Part shown: piece after piece, positions 17,904 to 28,217 of the stretch
Numbering within the stretch: position 1 is the first letter of the stretch
Layout: every line of letters starts with the position of its first letter
Assembly: GCA_023265625.1 (NCBI GenBank)
Contig: JAHFST010000001.1
Location: forward strand, 223,265 to 287,264
Direction: 5' to 3'
DNA length: 64,000 bases
DNA from: Deltaproteobacteria bacterium
GTDB lineage: Bacteria > UBA10199 > JACPAL01 > JAHFST01
Translations under genes and position numbers: made by a program
Notes under the pieces: generated by a model
Database searches by the model: none
Seen by the model: the letters and a program-made list of their open reading frames with translations, nothing else
What the model was told of the DNA's origin: nothing

Positions 17904-18268
17904 TGAAATTCTTTTTGGATGCCAACTTACCGAACAACTTGGTTGACCTTATCCGAAAGAAATTTGGTGTTCCGGTGCGAAAAGTTCCCGGCGTTTTGTC
18001 TGATGAACAGATTTATGCAAAGGCGAAACGACAAGACCGTTGTCTGTTAAGTCTTGACACCGATTTTCTCAATATCCTTAAATATCCTCCAGGCCATCAT
18101 TCCGGAATTATCGTCTTTCGACTCAAAGATCAGAGTCGGGAAAATGTTTGCTCAGTTGTTATTCATTTTTGTGACATGTTCAAGGGGCGGTGGCATTTGT
18201 TGAAAGGTAATACCGTTGTGGTTCGAGAAACTCGATTTAGGATTTATACCCCTTCACAGAATTCGTGA
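17903..18268 (+). CDS. DUF5615 PIN-like toxin/nuclease
   Basis: A 121-residue protein from GTG 17903. It begins MKFFLDANLP, with the first PIN-like acidic residue, and has LSDEQIYAKAKRQDRCLLSLDTDFLNI, whose SLDTDF carries the second acidic site. HHSGIIVFRL is the third conserved strand. This is the Mut7-C/DUF5615 fold, a predicted metal-dependent RNase. Together with the DUF433 protein it forms a type II toxin-antitoxin module inserted between rpsT and murJ. The murJ reading frame is open across its 3' end. Confidence 0.85.
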   Translation: MKFFLDANLPNNLVDLIRKKFGVPVRKVPGVLSDEQIYAKAKRQDRCLLSLDTDFLNILKYPPGHHSGIIVFRLKDQSRENVCSVVIHFCDMFKGRWHLLKGNTVVVRETRFRIYTPSQNS

Positions 18269-18287
18269 AGCAACTGTCAGGAATCTT

Positions 18288-19841
18288 TTGAGCGAAAAAA
18301 ATAAAATCGCAAAACGGGCGGGGGTTGTGGGGGGCTGGACCATGATTAGCCGGGTTTTTGGCCTGTTGCGTGATATGGCCATTGCCAATGCCTTCGGGTC
18401 CAAACAGACGGCGGATGCCTTTTTTGTGGCCTTTCGGATCCCGAACCTGTTGCGTCGGCTCTTTGCCGAGGGGGCCCTGACTATTTCGTTTGTGCCCATT
18501 TTTACGGAAACCCTGAAGCGCGATCGGGAAGAGGCGCGGCGGGTGGTGGATATCTCATTTTCCCTGATGGTGGTGGTGTTGACGGGTGTTTCCATCGTTG
18601 GGATTTTAGTGGCCCCATGGTTGGTGCGCCTGACGGCCTGGGGATTTACCCGTGATCCGGAAAAATTCGCCCTGACCGTTTTTTTGACGCGGGTGATGTT
18701 TCCCTACATCCTCTTGATTTCACTCGCCGCCTTGGCCATGGGGGTGTTGAATTCGCTCAAGCATTTTGCCTCTCCGGCGGCGGCTTCTATCTTTATGAAC
18801 ATTGGTATCATTGCGGGGGCCCTTTGGTTCACGCATTGGTTTCATCCACCTATTTTAGGATTGGCGGTGGGGGTCATGGTTGGTGGGGTGATGCAGCTTG
18901 CTTGCCATTTTCCCTATTTGAAACCATTTGGTTTTTGGCCGCGATTGGCGTGGGATCCAAAGCACCCGGTGGTTAAGAAGGTGATGGGGATGATGCTACC
19001 CGCTGCTTATGGGGCGGCGGTTTATCAGTTTAATGTCATTGTGATCACTCTACTGGCTTCGTTTCTCCCGACCGGGAGTGTCTCCTATCTTTGGTATGCG
19101 GACCGTATCATGGAATTTCCTTTAGGGGTCTTTGCCATATCGTTGGCGACCGTCGTTTTGCCATCGTTGTCCGATCATGCGGCCGATCAAGATCATGAGG
19201 CTTTTAAAGAGACCTTTCGTTACGGCCTGCGTTTTGTGTTGCTGATTACCCTCCCCGCGATGGTGGGTATGATCGTGCTTTCCCATCCGATCATCCATAT
19301 TTTGTTTCAACACGGTAGTTTTACCGAACTGGCCAGTGAGAAGACCTCCCAGGCCTTGATTTGCTACGCCTTGGGACTTCCCTTCATTGCGGCGGTGCGT
19401 ATGACCTCCAACGCCTTTTTTGCCTTGCAGGATTCCAAGCAGCCGGTGCGTGTGGCCAACCAGTCGGTGTTGGTCAACATTGTTTTTTGTCTGCTACTCA
19501 TGTGGCCGCTGAAGCATAACGGTCTTGCCTTGGCGGTGAGCATTGCCTCCGCTTACAACCTGATCATGCACTTGGTTCATTTTAGAAAGAAGGTTGGGCT
19601 TTTGGGGTTAAAGAAGGTTTTTTCCGCCTCCTTGCGGATGGCCCTGGGGGCACTCTTAATGGGATTTATCCTCTTTTATTTGCAGCGGTTTATTTCCCAG
19701 GATCAACGGCTTATGTCTCAGGTGTTGTCCCTGAGTTGTTTGGTTATGATTGGTATGGTTTGTTATTTTGTTTTTTTGCGGTTGCTCGGAGTGGAAGAGG
19801 TCAAAAACTTGCGTGCGTTGCTGAGGAAAAAACGAGTCTGA
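18288..19841 (+). CDS. murJ: Lipid II flippase MurJ
   Basis: Moves undecaprenyl-linked peptidoglycan precursor across the inner membrane. The protein is about 518 residues with around 14 hydrophobic helices. Family signatures are present: GGWTMISRVFGLLRDMAIANAFG, TADAFFVAFRIPNLLRRLFAEGALTISFVPIF and VLPSLSDHA. The frame is open upstream to 18216 inside the toxin gene. TTG 18288 is preferred because it follows AGGAA (18279-18283) and yields the usual length (LSEKNKIAKRAG...). No stop or terminator separates it from the TA pair, so read-through transcription is likely. Confidence 0.93.
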   Translation: MSEKNKIAKRAGVVGGWTMISRVFGLLRDMAIANAFGSKQTADAFFVAFRIPNLLRRLFAEGALTISFVPIFTETLKRDREEARRVVDISFSLMVVVLTGVSIVGILVAPWLVRLTAWGFTRDPEKFALTVFLTRVMFPYILLISLAALAMGVLNSLKHFASPAAASIFMNIGIIAGALWFTHWFHPPILGLAVGVMVGGVMQLACHFPYLKPFGFWPRLAWDPKHPVVKKVMGMMLPAAYGAAVYQFNVIVITLLASFLPTGSVSYLWYADRIMEFPLGVFAISLATVVLPSLSDHAADQDHEAFKETFRYGLRFVLLITLPAMVGMIVLSHPIIHILFQHGSFTELASEKTSQALICYALGLPFIAAVRMTSNAFFALQDSKQPVRVANQSVLVNIVFCLLLMWPLKHNGLALAVSIASAYNLIMHLVHFRKKVGLLGLKKVFSASLRMALGALLMGFILFYLQRFISQDQRLMSQVLSLSCLVMIGMVCYFVFLRLLGVEEVKNLRALLRKKRV

Positions 19842-19848
19842 TGTCCAT

Positions 19849-20604
19849 TCACTTTGAAAGATCAATGTCAGGAGTTATTCCGCTAGATAATGGAAATATT
19901 CCTACATCTCCAGTTTCTGGCACCTGTTGCCACTTTAGGATCAGATCTTTTGGAACTTTAAATTGAGGCGTATATTGCTGACATCCAGCGCAAACTTTGA
20001 CGCCGTATGGTATTGGTGGGTTTTTTGCCAGAAAAATACCGGCAGGATTGGCGAACGTCAACCAATTGCGAAAAACCCCAATGATGCCATGAGCCATACC
20101 ATTCATGCTCAATCCCAACTGAAGAAAACGAATATACACCTCGTTGAAATGCCAGTGATGTTGATGTGATTCCAGAGCATTGTTGTCCTCTTTTTCTTGA
20201 GGGTAATAGACAATGGGCAGGGATAGGTATATCAAGGGATCATATTTTTCTTTCATGTTTTTTATGAATAGGAGCGCTTTTTCTAATGATAAATGTTCTA
20301 GTACATCGCCCATGACAAAAAGATCGGCCTGGGAAATTTTTTCAAAGCACTCTTCTAGTGGACAACAAATAACCTCGTCATAAAGTTCTTTGAGCTTGTA
20401 CCTCTCAATGTATGGGGCATAGCCCTCAACGGCTATCCAACGGACAGCACCCGGCTGGAATATTTTTTTGTCGACTAACTCATTAAAGAGTTTTCGATAG
20501 GTGCCTTGTCCTGCTCCGCAATCAACAATGGTATGTACTTGGCTTGATATCCCTTGAAGCCAGTGCAAGAAGGCATTTTTCCCAGCTTCAGAAGATCCGG
20601 ACAT
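19849..20604 (-). CDS. Class I SAM-dependent methyltransferase
   Basis: A 251-residue protein with Rossmann motif I at about 27-36 (VDCGAGQGTY) and the acidic motif II (WIAVEG). Motif IV-like DLFVMGDVLEHLSLEKAL suits a methyltransferase. The mid-C-terminal region has ESHQHHWHFNEVYI. A late Cys pair (VCAGC) may bind metal. The substrate is not inferable. It lies 12 bp after sdhB on the same strand, so it may be read through from the TCA operon. Its codons are visibly more A/T-ending than the neighbours, suggesting acquisition. It is convergent with murJ, with a 7-bp gap. Confidence 0.75.
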   Translation of the reverse strand: MSGSSEAGKNAFLHWLQGISSQVHTIVDCGAGQGTYRKLFNELVDKKIFQPGAVRWIAVEGYAPYIERYKLKELYDEVICCPLEECFEKISQADLFVMGDVLEHLSLEKALLFIKNMKEKYDPLIYLSLPIVYYPQEKEDNNALESHQHHWHFNEVYIRFLQLGLSMNGMAHGIIGVFRNWLTFANPAGIFLAKNPPIPYGVKVCAGCQQYTPQFKVPKDLILKWQQVPETGDVGIFPLSSGITPDIDLSK

Positions 20605-20616
20605 ATAAAAGTTAGG

Positions 20617-21363
20617 TCAGGTTCCCAGGAGGCGTTTGAAGGCCCGCTTAGTGGCGGAGCGTTCCATCTCAGCAATCGAGGTGGTGAGGGGGATTTCTTT
20701 GGGGCAGGCCTCGACGCACATCTGGGCGTTGCCACAATCAGACAAGCCTCCATCGCCCATCAAGGCATCGATTCGTTCATCAGCATTCATCTGACCCGTT
20801 GGATGCATATTGAAGAGGCGCGCCTGGGAGATAATCGCCGCTCCCACAAAATTGGAATGGGAATTGACCTGAGGACAGGCCTCGAGGCAGCAACCGCACA
20901 TCATGCAGCGAGAGAGTTCATAGCCCACCGTCTGTTCGCCCGCACTCATGCGCGGGCCGGGTCCCAGGTCATGGGTCCCATCGATGGCGATCCAGGCCTT
21001 GACCCGCTTTAAATTTTCAAACAAACCCTTGCGATTGACGACTAAATCTCGGACTCGGGGAAATTTGGTCATCGACTCAATTGTGATGGGTTGCGTGAGC
21101 TTATCCACCAAGGTGGAGCAGGCCTGGCGCACATGGCCATTGATCACCATCGTGCACGAGCCACACACTTCCTCAAGACAAGAAGACTCCCAAGTGACGG
21201 GGCTAGTACGTTCACCGCGGGCATTGACCGGATTTTTTTGAATCTCCATCAAACAACTGATGATGTTCATGGAGGGCTTGTAGGGGATGGTAAATTCTTC
21301 CCAATAAGTTTCACCATCCTGGGTGTCGCATCGCTTGATTTTCAGGCTAATAGTTGGATTCAT
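20617..21363 (-). CDS. sdhB: Succinate dehydrogenase/fumarate reductase iron-sulfur subunit
   Basis: Electron-transfer subunit of complex II (248 residues). The [2Fe-2S] ligands are Cys62, Cys67, Cys70 and Cys82 (SCLEEVCGSC...RQAC). The [4Fe-4S] and [3Fe-4S] ligands come from CMMCGCCLEACP (153-164) and CGNAQMCVEACP (210-221). It starts immediately downstream of sdhA. The order sdhC-sdhA-sdhB without sdhD matches the B. subtilis/deltaproteobacterial type with one cytochrome b subunit. Confidence 0.95.
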   Translation of the reverse strand: MNPTISLKIKRCDTQDGETYWEEFTIPYKPSMNIISCLMEIQKNPVNARGERTSPVTWESSCLEEVCGSCTMVINGHVRQACSTLVDKLTQPITIESMTKFPRVRDLVVNRKGLFENLKRVKAWIAIDGTHDLGPGPRMSAGEQTVGYELSRCMMCGCCLEACPQVNSHSNFVGAAIISQARLFNMHPTGQMNADERIDALMGDGGLSDCGNAQMCVEACPKEIPLTTSIAEMERSATKRAFKRLLGT

Positions 21364-21364
21364 A

Positions 21365-23116
21365 TTACTGTTTCATATCATATTTACGAGGTCGTGGCTT
21401 GATAAATTGTGTGTCCACCGCCTCGTAGCTGAACTCTGGCTCTTGAGTGGTCCCGGCAAACTTGGCCTTCGTGGTCTTCAGCCAACCTTCATCTTCACGG
21501 TTAGGAAAGTCAGGTTTGTAATGAGAGCCACGGCTTTCATTACGGCGCCACGCCCCCAAAGCGATGACTCGGGCCAATTGCAACATATTGCCCAGTTGCC
21601 GTGTGAAGACGAGCTCTTGATTGGCCCACAGGCTGGTATCGGGCAGCGCAACATTTCGATAACGATCAATCAATTCTTGGAGCTTGTCATCGGCCTTCTT
21701 TAATTTATCATTGTAACGAATGACGGTGACATTTTCGGTCATGACATCGCCCAACTCCTGGTGGATATGGTGGGGATTGACCTTGCCACCCGATTTGATG
21801 AGTTCTTCGTTAATAGAGACTTGGCGTTGCTGTTCGGCGGTAAAGCAGCTGTCACTGAGGGCATCGGCCCCCTTTGTGAGGCCCTTGGCATAACGTAAGG
21901 CTGCCGGACCGGCAATGAAACCACCATAAATACAGGAGACCAAGGAGTTGGCTCCCAAGCGGTTGGCCCCATGGTACTGGTATTCGCATTCACCCGCGGC
22001 AAAGAGACCTGGGATGTTGGTCATTTGATTGAAATCAACCCAGAGGCCCCCCATGGAGTAATGGACGGCAGGGAAGACACGCATGGGGATCTTGCAAGGG
22101 TCTTCACCGACAAATTTTTCATAGATTTCCAATACGCCGCCCAGTTTTTTCTTGAGGAAGGTCGGATCGAGGTGACTCACATCCAGATAAACCTGGGGTT
22201 TGCCATCAATCCCCAGTTTGAGATCATAGACGACCTTAAAAATAGCGCGGGTCGCGACATCCCGGGGCACTAAATTGCCATACTTGGGATACCATTCTTC
22301 CAGGAAGTACCAGGGCTTGCCGTCTTTATAAACCCAGACACGGCCGCCTTCGCCCCGGACGGACTCGGAGATGAGCCGGAGTTTGTCTTCTCCCGGCACG
22401 GCGGTGGGATGGACTTGGATAAATTCCCCATTGCCGTAAATAGCGCCCTGTTGAAAACAGGCACTGACGGCACTCCCCGTGCAAATCATGGAGTTAGTGC
22501 TTTTGCCAAAAACTAGCCCAGGCCCACCGCTGGCAATCACAACGGCGTCTGCCCGGAAGGATTTGACCTCCATCGTACTCAGGTTGATGGCGACAATGCC
22601 GCGACAGACGCACTGGTCATCCAACACCAACGAAAGCATTTCCCATCCTTCAAATTTTGTCAGTTTTCCGTCCGCCTCGGCGTGGCGGACTTGTTCATCC
22701 AAGGCATAGAGGATCTGTTGCCCCGTGGTCGCCCCGGCAAACGCGGTACGGTGAAAAAGGGTGCCACCAAAACGTCGAAAATCAAGCAAGCCCTCTGGGG
22801 TCCGGTTGAACATGACCCCCATGCGGTCGAGGAGATGAATGATGCCAGGGGCCGCCTCGCACATATTTTTGACCGGGGTTTGGTTGGCCAGGAAGTCGCC
22901 GCCATAGATGGAGTCATCAAAGTGTTGCCAGGTGGAATCTCCCTCGCCCTTGGTATTGACTGCAGCGTTGATGCCGCCCTGAGCGCACACGGAATGAGAA
23001 CGGCGAACGGGAATGACCGAGAAAAGCGATGTTTCAGCACCGGCTTCCGCGAGTTTGATGCAGGTTGCGAGACCTGCTAGTCCACCACCGACCACAATAA
23101 TTTTTGGTTGTGCCAT
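21365..23116 (-). CDS. sdhA: Succinate dehydrogenase/fumarate reductase flavoprotein subunit
   Basis: Catalytic subunit interconverting succinate and fumarate (583 residues). The FAD-binding GGGLAGLATCIKLAEAG lies near residue 10. His41 in RRSHSVCAQGGINAA is the expected covalent flavin attachment site. The active-site region is HPTAVPGEDKLRLISESVRG with EGGRVW. GECEYQYHGANRLGANSLVS is typical of the B. subtilis-like (menaquinone) branch. It sits between sdhC and sdhB with only a few bases on each side. Direction (oxidation or fumarate reduction) cannot be settled from sequence; the complete oxidative TCA context favours succinate oxidation. Confidence 0.96.
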   Translation of the reverse strand: MAQPKIIVVGGGLAGLATCIKLAEAGAETSLFSVIPVRRSHSVCAQGGINAAVNTKGEGDSTWQHFDDSIYGGDFLANQTPVKNMCEAAPGIIHLLDRMGVMFNRTPEGLLDFRRFGGTLFHRTAFAGATTGQQILYALDEQVRHAEADGKLTKFEGWEMLSLVLDDQCVCRGIVAINLSTMEVKSFRADAVVIASGGPGLVFGKSTNSMICTGSAVSACFQQGAIYGNGEFIQVHPTAVPGEDKLRLISESVRGEGGRVWVYKDGKPWYFLEEWYPKYGNLVPRDVATRAIFKVVYDLKLGIDGKPQVYLDVSHLDPTFLKKKLGGVLEIYEKFVGEDPCKIPMRVFPAVHYSMGGLWVDFNQMTNIPGLFAAGECEYQYHGANRLGANSLVSCIYGGFIAGPAALRYAKGLTKGADALSDSCFTAEQQRQVSINEELIKSGGKVNPHHIHQELGDVMTENVTVIRYNDKLKKADDKLQELIDRYRNVALPDTSLWANQELVFTRQLGNMLQLARVIALGAWRRNESRGSHYKPDFPNREDEGWLKTTKAKFAGTTQEPEFSYEAVDTQFIKPRPRKYDMKQ

Positions 23117-23119
23117 ATT

Positions 23120-23734
23120 TTACCTAAACGCCAACAGAATCGATACTCCCCAAATACTCATAAAGACAAACAATCCCATCGTAATGGCCGAACTCATGCG
23201 CTGTACCTTAGGACCCACCGTGAGACCCCAGGTGATGAGGAAGCTCCAAATACCATTGGAAAAGTGATACACAACGGCAATCACCCCGACAAAGTAAAAC
23301 CAAAACCAAGCGGGTTGGCTTAGCTTCAGGGCCATGTCATCATAAACAAAATCATGGCCGGCGAGAAATGAGCTGATCCGTGTGGTGTAAGAATGCACGC
23401 AGATAAACACTAGGGCCAACAATCCCGTCAAACGCTGAAAAAAGAACATCCAGTTGCGAAACTTGCTGTAGTTGTAAAAATTATTTTGTCCTCGATAGAT
23501 GAGCATCAGCCCCAGTGACGCGTGGAGGATGATCGGAAAATATATGGTCGAGAGTTCAATGAGTACCACCAAGGGCAGACTCGTCAAAAACTCGGAATGT
23601 TCATTAAATTTTTCCGGTGACACAAAGGCGTAGGAATTGCCGAAGAGATGTTGCAACAAAAAAATGCCAATGGGAAATATGCCAGTGAGGGATTGAATCC
23701 GTTTGAGCCAAAAAGAACTAGCTGAATCACTCAT
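23120..23734 (-). CDS. sdhC: Succinate dehydrogenase cytochrome b558 subunit
   Basis: Membrane anchor and haem b subunit (204 residues) with five hydrophobic helices, as in the B. subtilis/Wolinella family. Helix I has SLTGIFPIGIFLLQHLFGNS, helix II IYFPIILHASLGLMLIYRG, and helix III FFQRLTGLLALVFICVHSYT. Conserved His residues in helices I-IV (HLFGNS, ILHASL, CVHSYT, VYHFSNG) are candidate axial ligands for the haems. First gene of sdhCAB. The 51-bp gap to mdh upstream suggests one long operon. Confidence 0.92.
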   Translation of the reverse strand: MSDSASSFWLKRIQSLTGIFPIGIFLLQHLFGNSYAFVSPEKFNEHSEFLTSLPLVVLIELSTIYFPIILHASLGLMLIYRGQNNFYNYSKFRNWMFFFQRLTGLLALVFICVHSYTTRISSFLAGHDFVYDDMALKLSQPAWFWFYFVGVIAVVYHFSNGIWSFLITWGLTVGPKVQRMSSAITMGLFVFMSIWGVSILLAFR

Positions 23735-23785
23735 GCTGGCGGCAAGGTAATGGAGGTGAGGGGCGAAGTCAAATAATCTTTGGAT

Positions 23786-24782
<997 letters not shown>

Positions 24783-24785
24783 GAA

Positions 24786-25634
24786 TCATTTTTTGTTTTT
24801 AGAAAACCGTTCCGCCATTTTTCCCCAATCCTCCGGGGTCATCTCTGTTAACATATTAAATTCACCGGCGCCAGAGACCCATTCTCCGCCATCAATGGTG
24901 ATGCAATCTCCATTAATGTAATCGGCGAAGTCTGACACTAAAAAAGTGGCCAAATTGGCCAGTTCTTCGTGGCGTCCGGTGCGAGCCAAGGGGATGCGCT
25001 TCTTCCATTTTTCTTCAAAGCCTTCCGGGACTAAGTTTTCCCAGGCCTGTTCGGTGGGGAAAGGGCCGGGGGCAATGGCGTTGAGGCGGATCTTGTATTT
25101 GCCCCATTCGACGGCCAGGGATCGGGTCATGGCCAGGACCCCCGCCTTGGCACAGGCGGAGGGGACGACATAGGCCGAACCCGTCCAGGCGTAAGGGGTC
25201 ACGATGCTCAAGACACGTCCGCCACTTTGGCGATTGATCCAACGTCGGCCTGCGGCCAAGGTGGCATGAAAACTGCCGTTAAGCACGATGCCAACAACGG
25301 AATTAAATGCGTTGGGAGATAAGAGCTCGGTCGGGGAAATAAAATTACCGGCGGCATTATTAATCAGGATGTTGATCCCGCCAAAGACCTTATCAGCCTC
25401 GGTCAGGACATTTTCGATTTCATCATACTTGCGAATATCCGAGGCCTTCACCAGGACCTTGGCACCTTTTTTCTCCATCTCGTGAGCGGCTTCTTCCAGG
25501 ACGGGGAGGCGCCGGCTCGTCAGGACCAGATTGGCTCCAAGCTCCGCGAAGCGCAGGCCCATGGATTTGCCGAGGCCGGTGCCGCCGCCGGTGATTAAAA
25601 CTGTTTTTCCTTTTAATAGGTCTTTTTGGAACAT
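24786..25634 (-). CDS. SDR oxidoreductase, 2,4-dienoyl-CoA reductase (DECR)-like
   Basis: A 282-residue Rossmann-fold SDR with TGGGTGLG at 15-22 and NNAAGNF at 92-98. The usual YxxxK Tyr is replaced: the motif reads Ser159-x3-Lys163 (PSACAK). A Tyr sits 11 residues upstream (Tyr148, VTPYAWTG), with Asn119 in VLNGSF. This is the arrangement of mitochondrial DECR1. Similarity continues in LAVEWGKYKIRLNAIAPGP, LANLATFLVSDFADYINGD and GEFNML. The likely reaction is NADPH-dependent reduction of 2,4-dienoyl-CoA in beta-oxidation of unsaturated fatty acids. Its position inside the TCA operon, between icd and mdh, fits a link from fatty-acid oxidation to the TCA cycle. The substrate is inferred. Confidence 0.8.
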   Translation of the reverse strand: MFQKDLLKGKTVLITGGGTGLGKSMGLRFAELGANLVLTSRRLPVLEEAAHEMEKKGAKVLVKASDIRKYDEIENVLTEADKVFGGINILINNAAGNFISPTELLSPNAFNSVVGIVLNGSFHATLAAGRRWINRQSGGRVLSIVTPYAWTGSAYVVPSACAKAGVLAMTRSLAVEWGKYKIRLNAIAPGPFPTEQAWENLVPEGFEEKWKKRIPLARTGRHEELANLATFLVSDFADYINGDCITIDGGEWVSGAGEFNMLTEMTPEDWGKMAERFSKNKK

Positions 25635-25645
25635 ACGTCTTATTT

Positions 25646-25723
25646 GTCATCCTGAGGGCACAGCCCGAAGGATCTCACGGAGACCTTGGCCGTCGTGAGA
25701 TCCTTCGCTTCGCTCAGGATGGC
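25646..25723. repeat. Long palindromic repeat between icd and the SDR gene (second family)
   Basis: Left arm GTCATCCTGAGG, GCACAGCCCGAAGGATCTCA and right arm TGAGATCCTTCGCTTCGCTC, AGGATGGCA form an imperfect hairpin of 78 bp. The TCATCCTGAG...CTCAGGATG ends differ from the GTAGGGG family. I recall similar elements in many uncultured bacterial genomes. Only this copy is seen here. Confidence 0.7.
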
Positions 25724-25729
25724 AACCTG

Positions 25730-26989
25730 TTACATATTATCAACAATTGCGCGACCAAATTCCGAACATTTCAACAATTTTGCCCCATCCATCAAACGAT
25801 GAAAATCATACGTCACCGTCTTGTTCGCAATGGCCTTTTCCAGGCCCTTGGTAATCAGATCCGCGGCCTCTTGCCAGCCCAGGTATTCCAACATCATGAC
25901 GCCGGAGAGGATGACGGAACCGGGATTGACCTTATCCTGACCGGCATATTTTGGGGCTGTGCCATGGGTGGCTTCAAAGATGGCGCGCCCCGTGATGTAG
26001 TTAATGTTGCCACCCGGGGCAATACCAATCCCACCGACTTGGGCCGCGAGGGCATCGCTGATGTAATCGCCATTGAGGTTCAAGGTCGCAATGACGTCAT
26101 ACTCATCCGGCCGAGTCAGAATTTGTTGCAAAAAATTGTCCGCAATGGCGTCCTTGACCTGTAGGGGCAACCCTGTGTGGTTGCCCTGGGGCGGCCACGC
26201 AGGGCCGCCCCTACGTTCCTGTTCCTCCCAGGTTACGATTTGTTCCCGAAACTCCCGCTTCGCCAATTCATAACCCCACCGCTGAAAGGCCCCTTCGGTG
26301 AACTTCATGATGTTCCCTTTGTGCACCAGGGTCAGGCTTTTTCGTTTGTGTTTCAGGGCGTACTGTATGGCCGCGCGCACCAGGCGTTCGGTGCCTTCCC
26401 GGGAGACCGGTTTGATCCCAATCCCCGAAGTTTCTGGAAAGCGAATCTTTTTGATCCCCATTTCTTTTTGCAAAAACTCAATGACCTTTTTGGCCTCGGG
26501 AGTTTCCGCTTCCCATTCAATGCCGGCGTAGATGTCTTCGGTGTTTTCCCGAAAAATCACCATGTTCACTTTTTCCGGATGGCATACTGGTGACGGTGTC
26601 CCCTGGAAGTAGCGAACGGGACGAAGGCAGACGTAAAGATCCAGTTCCTGACGAAGGGTGACATTCAAGCTGCGGATTCCCTTGCCCACGGGAGTCGTGA
26701 GCGGACCTTTAATCGCCACCAAGTATTCTTTAATGGCCTCGAGGGTTTCCTGGGGAAGCAGATTAGGCGGGCATTTTTCCCCAAAGACCTTTTTGGCCTT
26801 TTCCCCGGCATAGACCTCTTTCCAGGAGATTTTTCGTTTGCCCGCGTAGGCCTTTTGCACCGCGTCATCAAAGACGGGTCGGGAGGCGGCCCAGATGTCG
26901 GGCCCGGTTCCGTCCCCCTCAATGAAAGGGATGATGGGCTGGTCCGGGACCAGCAGGTTGCCGTCTTTGATGGTGATTTTTTCAGCCAT
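25730..26989 (-). CDS. icd: Isocitrate dehydrogenase (NADP-type) with a palindrome-encoded insertion
   Basis: Oxidative decarboxylation of isocitrate to 2-oxoglutarate (419 residues). The family core is intact: [35 protein letters not shown] (the Ser is the E. coli phosphorylation-site equivalent), [38 protein letters not shown] and [20 protein letters not shown]. Residues about 259-277 ([18 protein letters not shown]) do not belong to the family and coincide exactly with a 54-bp GTAGGGG...CCCCTAC palindrome. The frame is kept on both sides, so the enzyme is probably still made with a loop of about 18 extra residues. Second gene of the operon, after gltA. Confidence 0.95.
   Translation of the reverse strand: MAEKITIKDGNLLVPDQPIIPFIEGDGTGPDIWAASRPVFDDAVQKAYAGKRKISWKEVYAGEKAKKVFGEKCPPNLLPQETLEAIKEYLVAIKGPLTTPVGKGIRSLNVTLRQELDLYVCLRPVRYFQGTPSPVCHPEKVNMVIFRENTEDIYAGIEWEAETPEAKKVIEFLQKEMGIKKIRFPETSGIGIKPVSREGTERLVRAAIQYALKHKRKSLTLVHKGNIMKFTEGAFQRWGYELAKREFREQIVTWEEQERRGGPAWPPQGNHTGLPLQVKDAIADNFLQQILTRPDEYDVIATLNLNGDYISDALAAQVGGIGIAPGGNINYITGRAIFEATHGTAPKYAGQDKVNPGSVILSGVMMLEYLGWQEAADLITKGLEKAIANKTVTYDFHRLMDGAKLLKCSEFGRAIVDNM
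26161..26214. repeat. GTAGGGG...CCCCTAC palindromic element inside icd
   Basis: 54 bp (18 codons) from GTAGGGGCAACC to GGCCGCCCCTAC. It has two inner stems, GGGCAACC-CTGTGT-GGTTGCCC and GGGGCGGCC-ACGCA-GGGCCGCCCC. It is read through in the icd frame with no stop codon. The flanking icd codons resume the family sequence directly (IVTWEEQE before, [15 protein letters not shown] after). Confidence 0.9.
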
Positions 26990-27003
26990 AAAATGCCTTA
27001 TGA

Positions 27004-28143
27004 TTAATTGGAGCGTTTTTCGATAGGAACGTACTGCAATCCCTCGGGGCCCACATATTGGGAGAGGGGACGAATAAGCCGATTATCCCGATACTGTTCC
27101 AAAATATGGGCCGTCCAACCGGAGGCCCGTGACATGGCAAAGATCGAGGTGAAGATATCGGGCGGGATGCCCAATGTTTGATAGAGGGAGGCCGAGTAGA
27201 AGTCGACATTGGGATCAATGTTTTTCAATTCCTTCATGACTTTTTGAATCTCGACGCTCATTTCATACCACTTGGATTCACCCCTCGCCTTGGCCAAATC
27301 CTCAGACATCCTCATTAAATGTTCCGCCCGGGGGTCGAGGGTCTTGTAGACGCGATGCCCAAAACCAAAGATTTTTTTCTTGTCTTCCAAATGTTCCTGA
27401 ATGTAGGGGCGCACTTTTTTGACCGATCCAATTTCCCGCAACATCTTAATCACTTCTTCATTGGCACCACCATGCAAGGGGCCCTTTAAGGCGGCGAGGG
27501 CGGCGGTGACTGCGGAATAAATGTCCGAAAGGGTGCCGGCAACCACGCGGGCGGCAAAGGTAGAGGCATTGAATCCATGCTCGGCATGAAGGATGAGGGC
27601 AACGTCCATCGCCTTGGCGGCTTCTTTGAGCGGTTCGCGGCCGGTGAGTTGATATAAGAAACGCGTGGCGATGTTTTGTCCGCCCTTGAATGGGACCAAA
27701 CGATTGCCTTTGCGAAAGCGGTCAAAGGAAGCGACGAGGGTTGGTATTTTAGCCACAATGCGCAGGGCCTTATTTTCATTGGCTGAGGGGGATCTCTCTC
27801 CAGCCTCCGGGTCAAAATGGGCCAGCATGGAGACAAAGGTGCGCAACATGCCCATGGCGGAAAGTCGTGGGGCGAGTCGTTGCAAGAGTTCTAAGATTTC
27901 TTCGGGGATGGTTGAGTTTTCTTCCAGTTCTAAGCAAAGATTGGCGAGCTCTCGCTTACTAGGGAGATGTAAGTGCCACAGGAGATAGATGACTTCTTCA
28001 AAACTGGCGTGTTCGGCAAGATCATGAATATTATAACCACCATAGATGAGTTCGCCTTTTTGGCCGTCGATGTGACAGAGATGGGTGTCGGAGGCGACGA
28101 CCCCTTCCAATCCTTTTTTGAAATCCTCTTTTTCTTTGGTCAT
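27004..28143 (-). CDS. gltA: Citrate synthase
   Basis: Condenses acetyl-CoA and oxaloacetate to citrate. 379 residues from ATG 28143 ([18 protein letters not shown]), matching the short (about 370-380 residue) bacterial citrate/2-methylcitrate synthase type. Catalytic regions: [14 protein letters not shown] (His), [15 protein letters not shown] (His) and [13 protein letters not shown] (substrate binding), with [14 protein letters not shown] carrying the catalytic Asp. An in-frame TTG at 28182 would add 13 residues. First gene of the run gltA-icd-SDR-mdh-sdhCAB. A methylcitrate synthase role is possible on sequence; the operon context favours citrate synthase. Confidence 0.93.
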   Translation of the reverse strand: MTKEKEDFKKGLEGVVASDTHLCHIDGQKGELIYGGYNIHDLAEHASFEEVIYLLWHLHLPSKRELANLCLELEENSTIPEEILELLQRLAPRLSAMGMLRTFVSMLAHFDPEAGERSPSANENKALRIVAKIPTLVASFDRFRKGNRLVPFKGGQNIATRFLYQLTGREPLKEAAKAMDVALILHAEHGFNASTFAARVVAGTLSDIYSAVTAALAALKGPLHGGANEEVIKMLREIGSVKKVRPYIQEHLEDKKKIFGFGHRVYKTLDPRAEHLMRMSEDLAKARGESKWYEMSVEIQKVMKELKNIDPNVDFYSASLYQTLGIPPDIFTSIFAMSRASGWTAHILEQYRDNRLIRPLSQYVGPEGLQYVPIEKRSN

Positions 28144-28175
28144 GACGGAGGCATCTATCTCTTCTCTGCGGAAAG

Positions 28176-28207
28176 TTGTCAAGTCCCGGTTCGTCTTGTG
28201 GTATAAT
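28176..28207 (+). promoter_or_regulatory. Candidate promoter giving a near-leaderless transcript
   Basis: A perfect TATAAT at 28202-28207 lies only 10 bases before ATG 28218. TTGTCA at 28176-28181 is the best -35 match, though its 20-base spacing is long. With normal spacing, transcription would start within a few bases of the ATG. No Shine-Dalgarno sequence precedes that ATG, which fits leaderless translation. Confidence 0.5.
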
Positions 28208-28217
28208 AGTAAAACTT

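Noticed and set aside
17903-18290. Frame fusion of the DUF5615 toxin and murJ
   Set aside because: The murJ frame overlaps the toxin gene only because it is open upstream; different frames and a TTG start with AGGAA explain it.
25730-26989. icd as a broken gene because of the foreign segment
   Set aside because: The reading frame is continuous and all active-site blocks are present on both sides.
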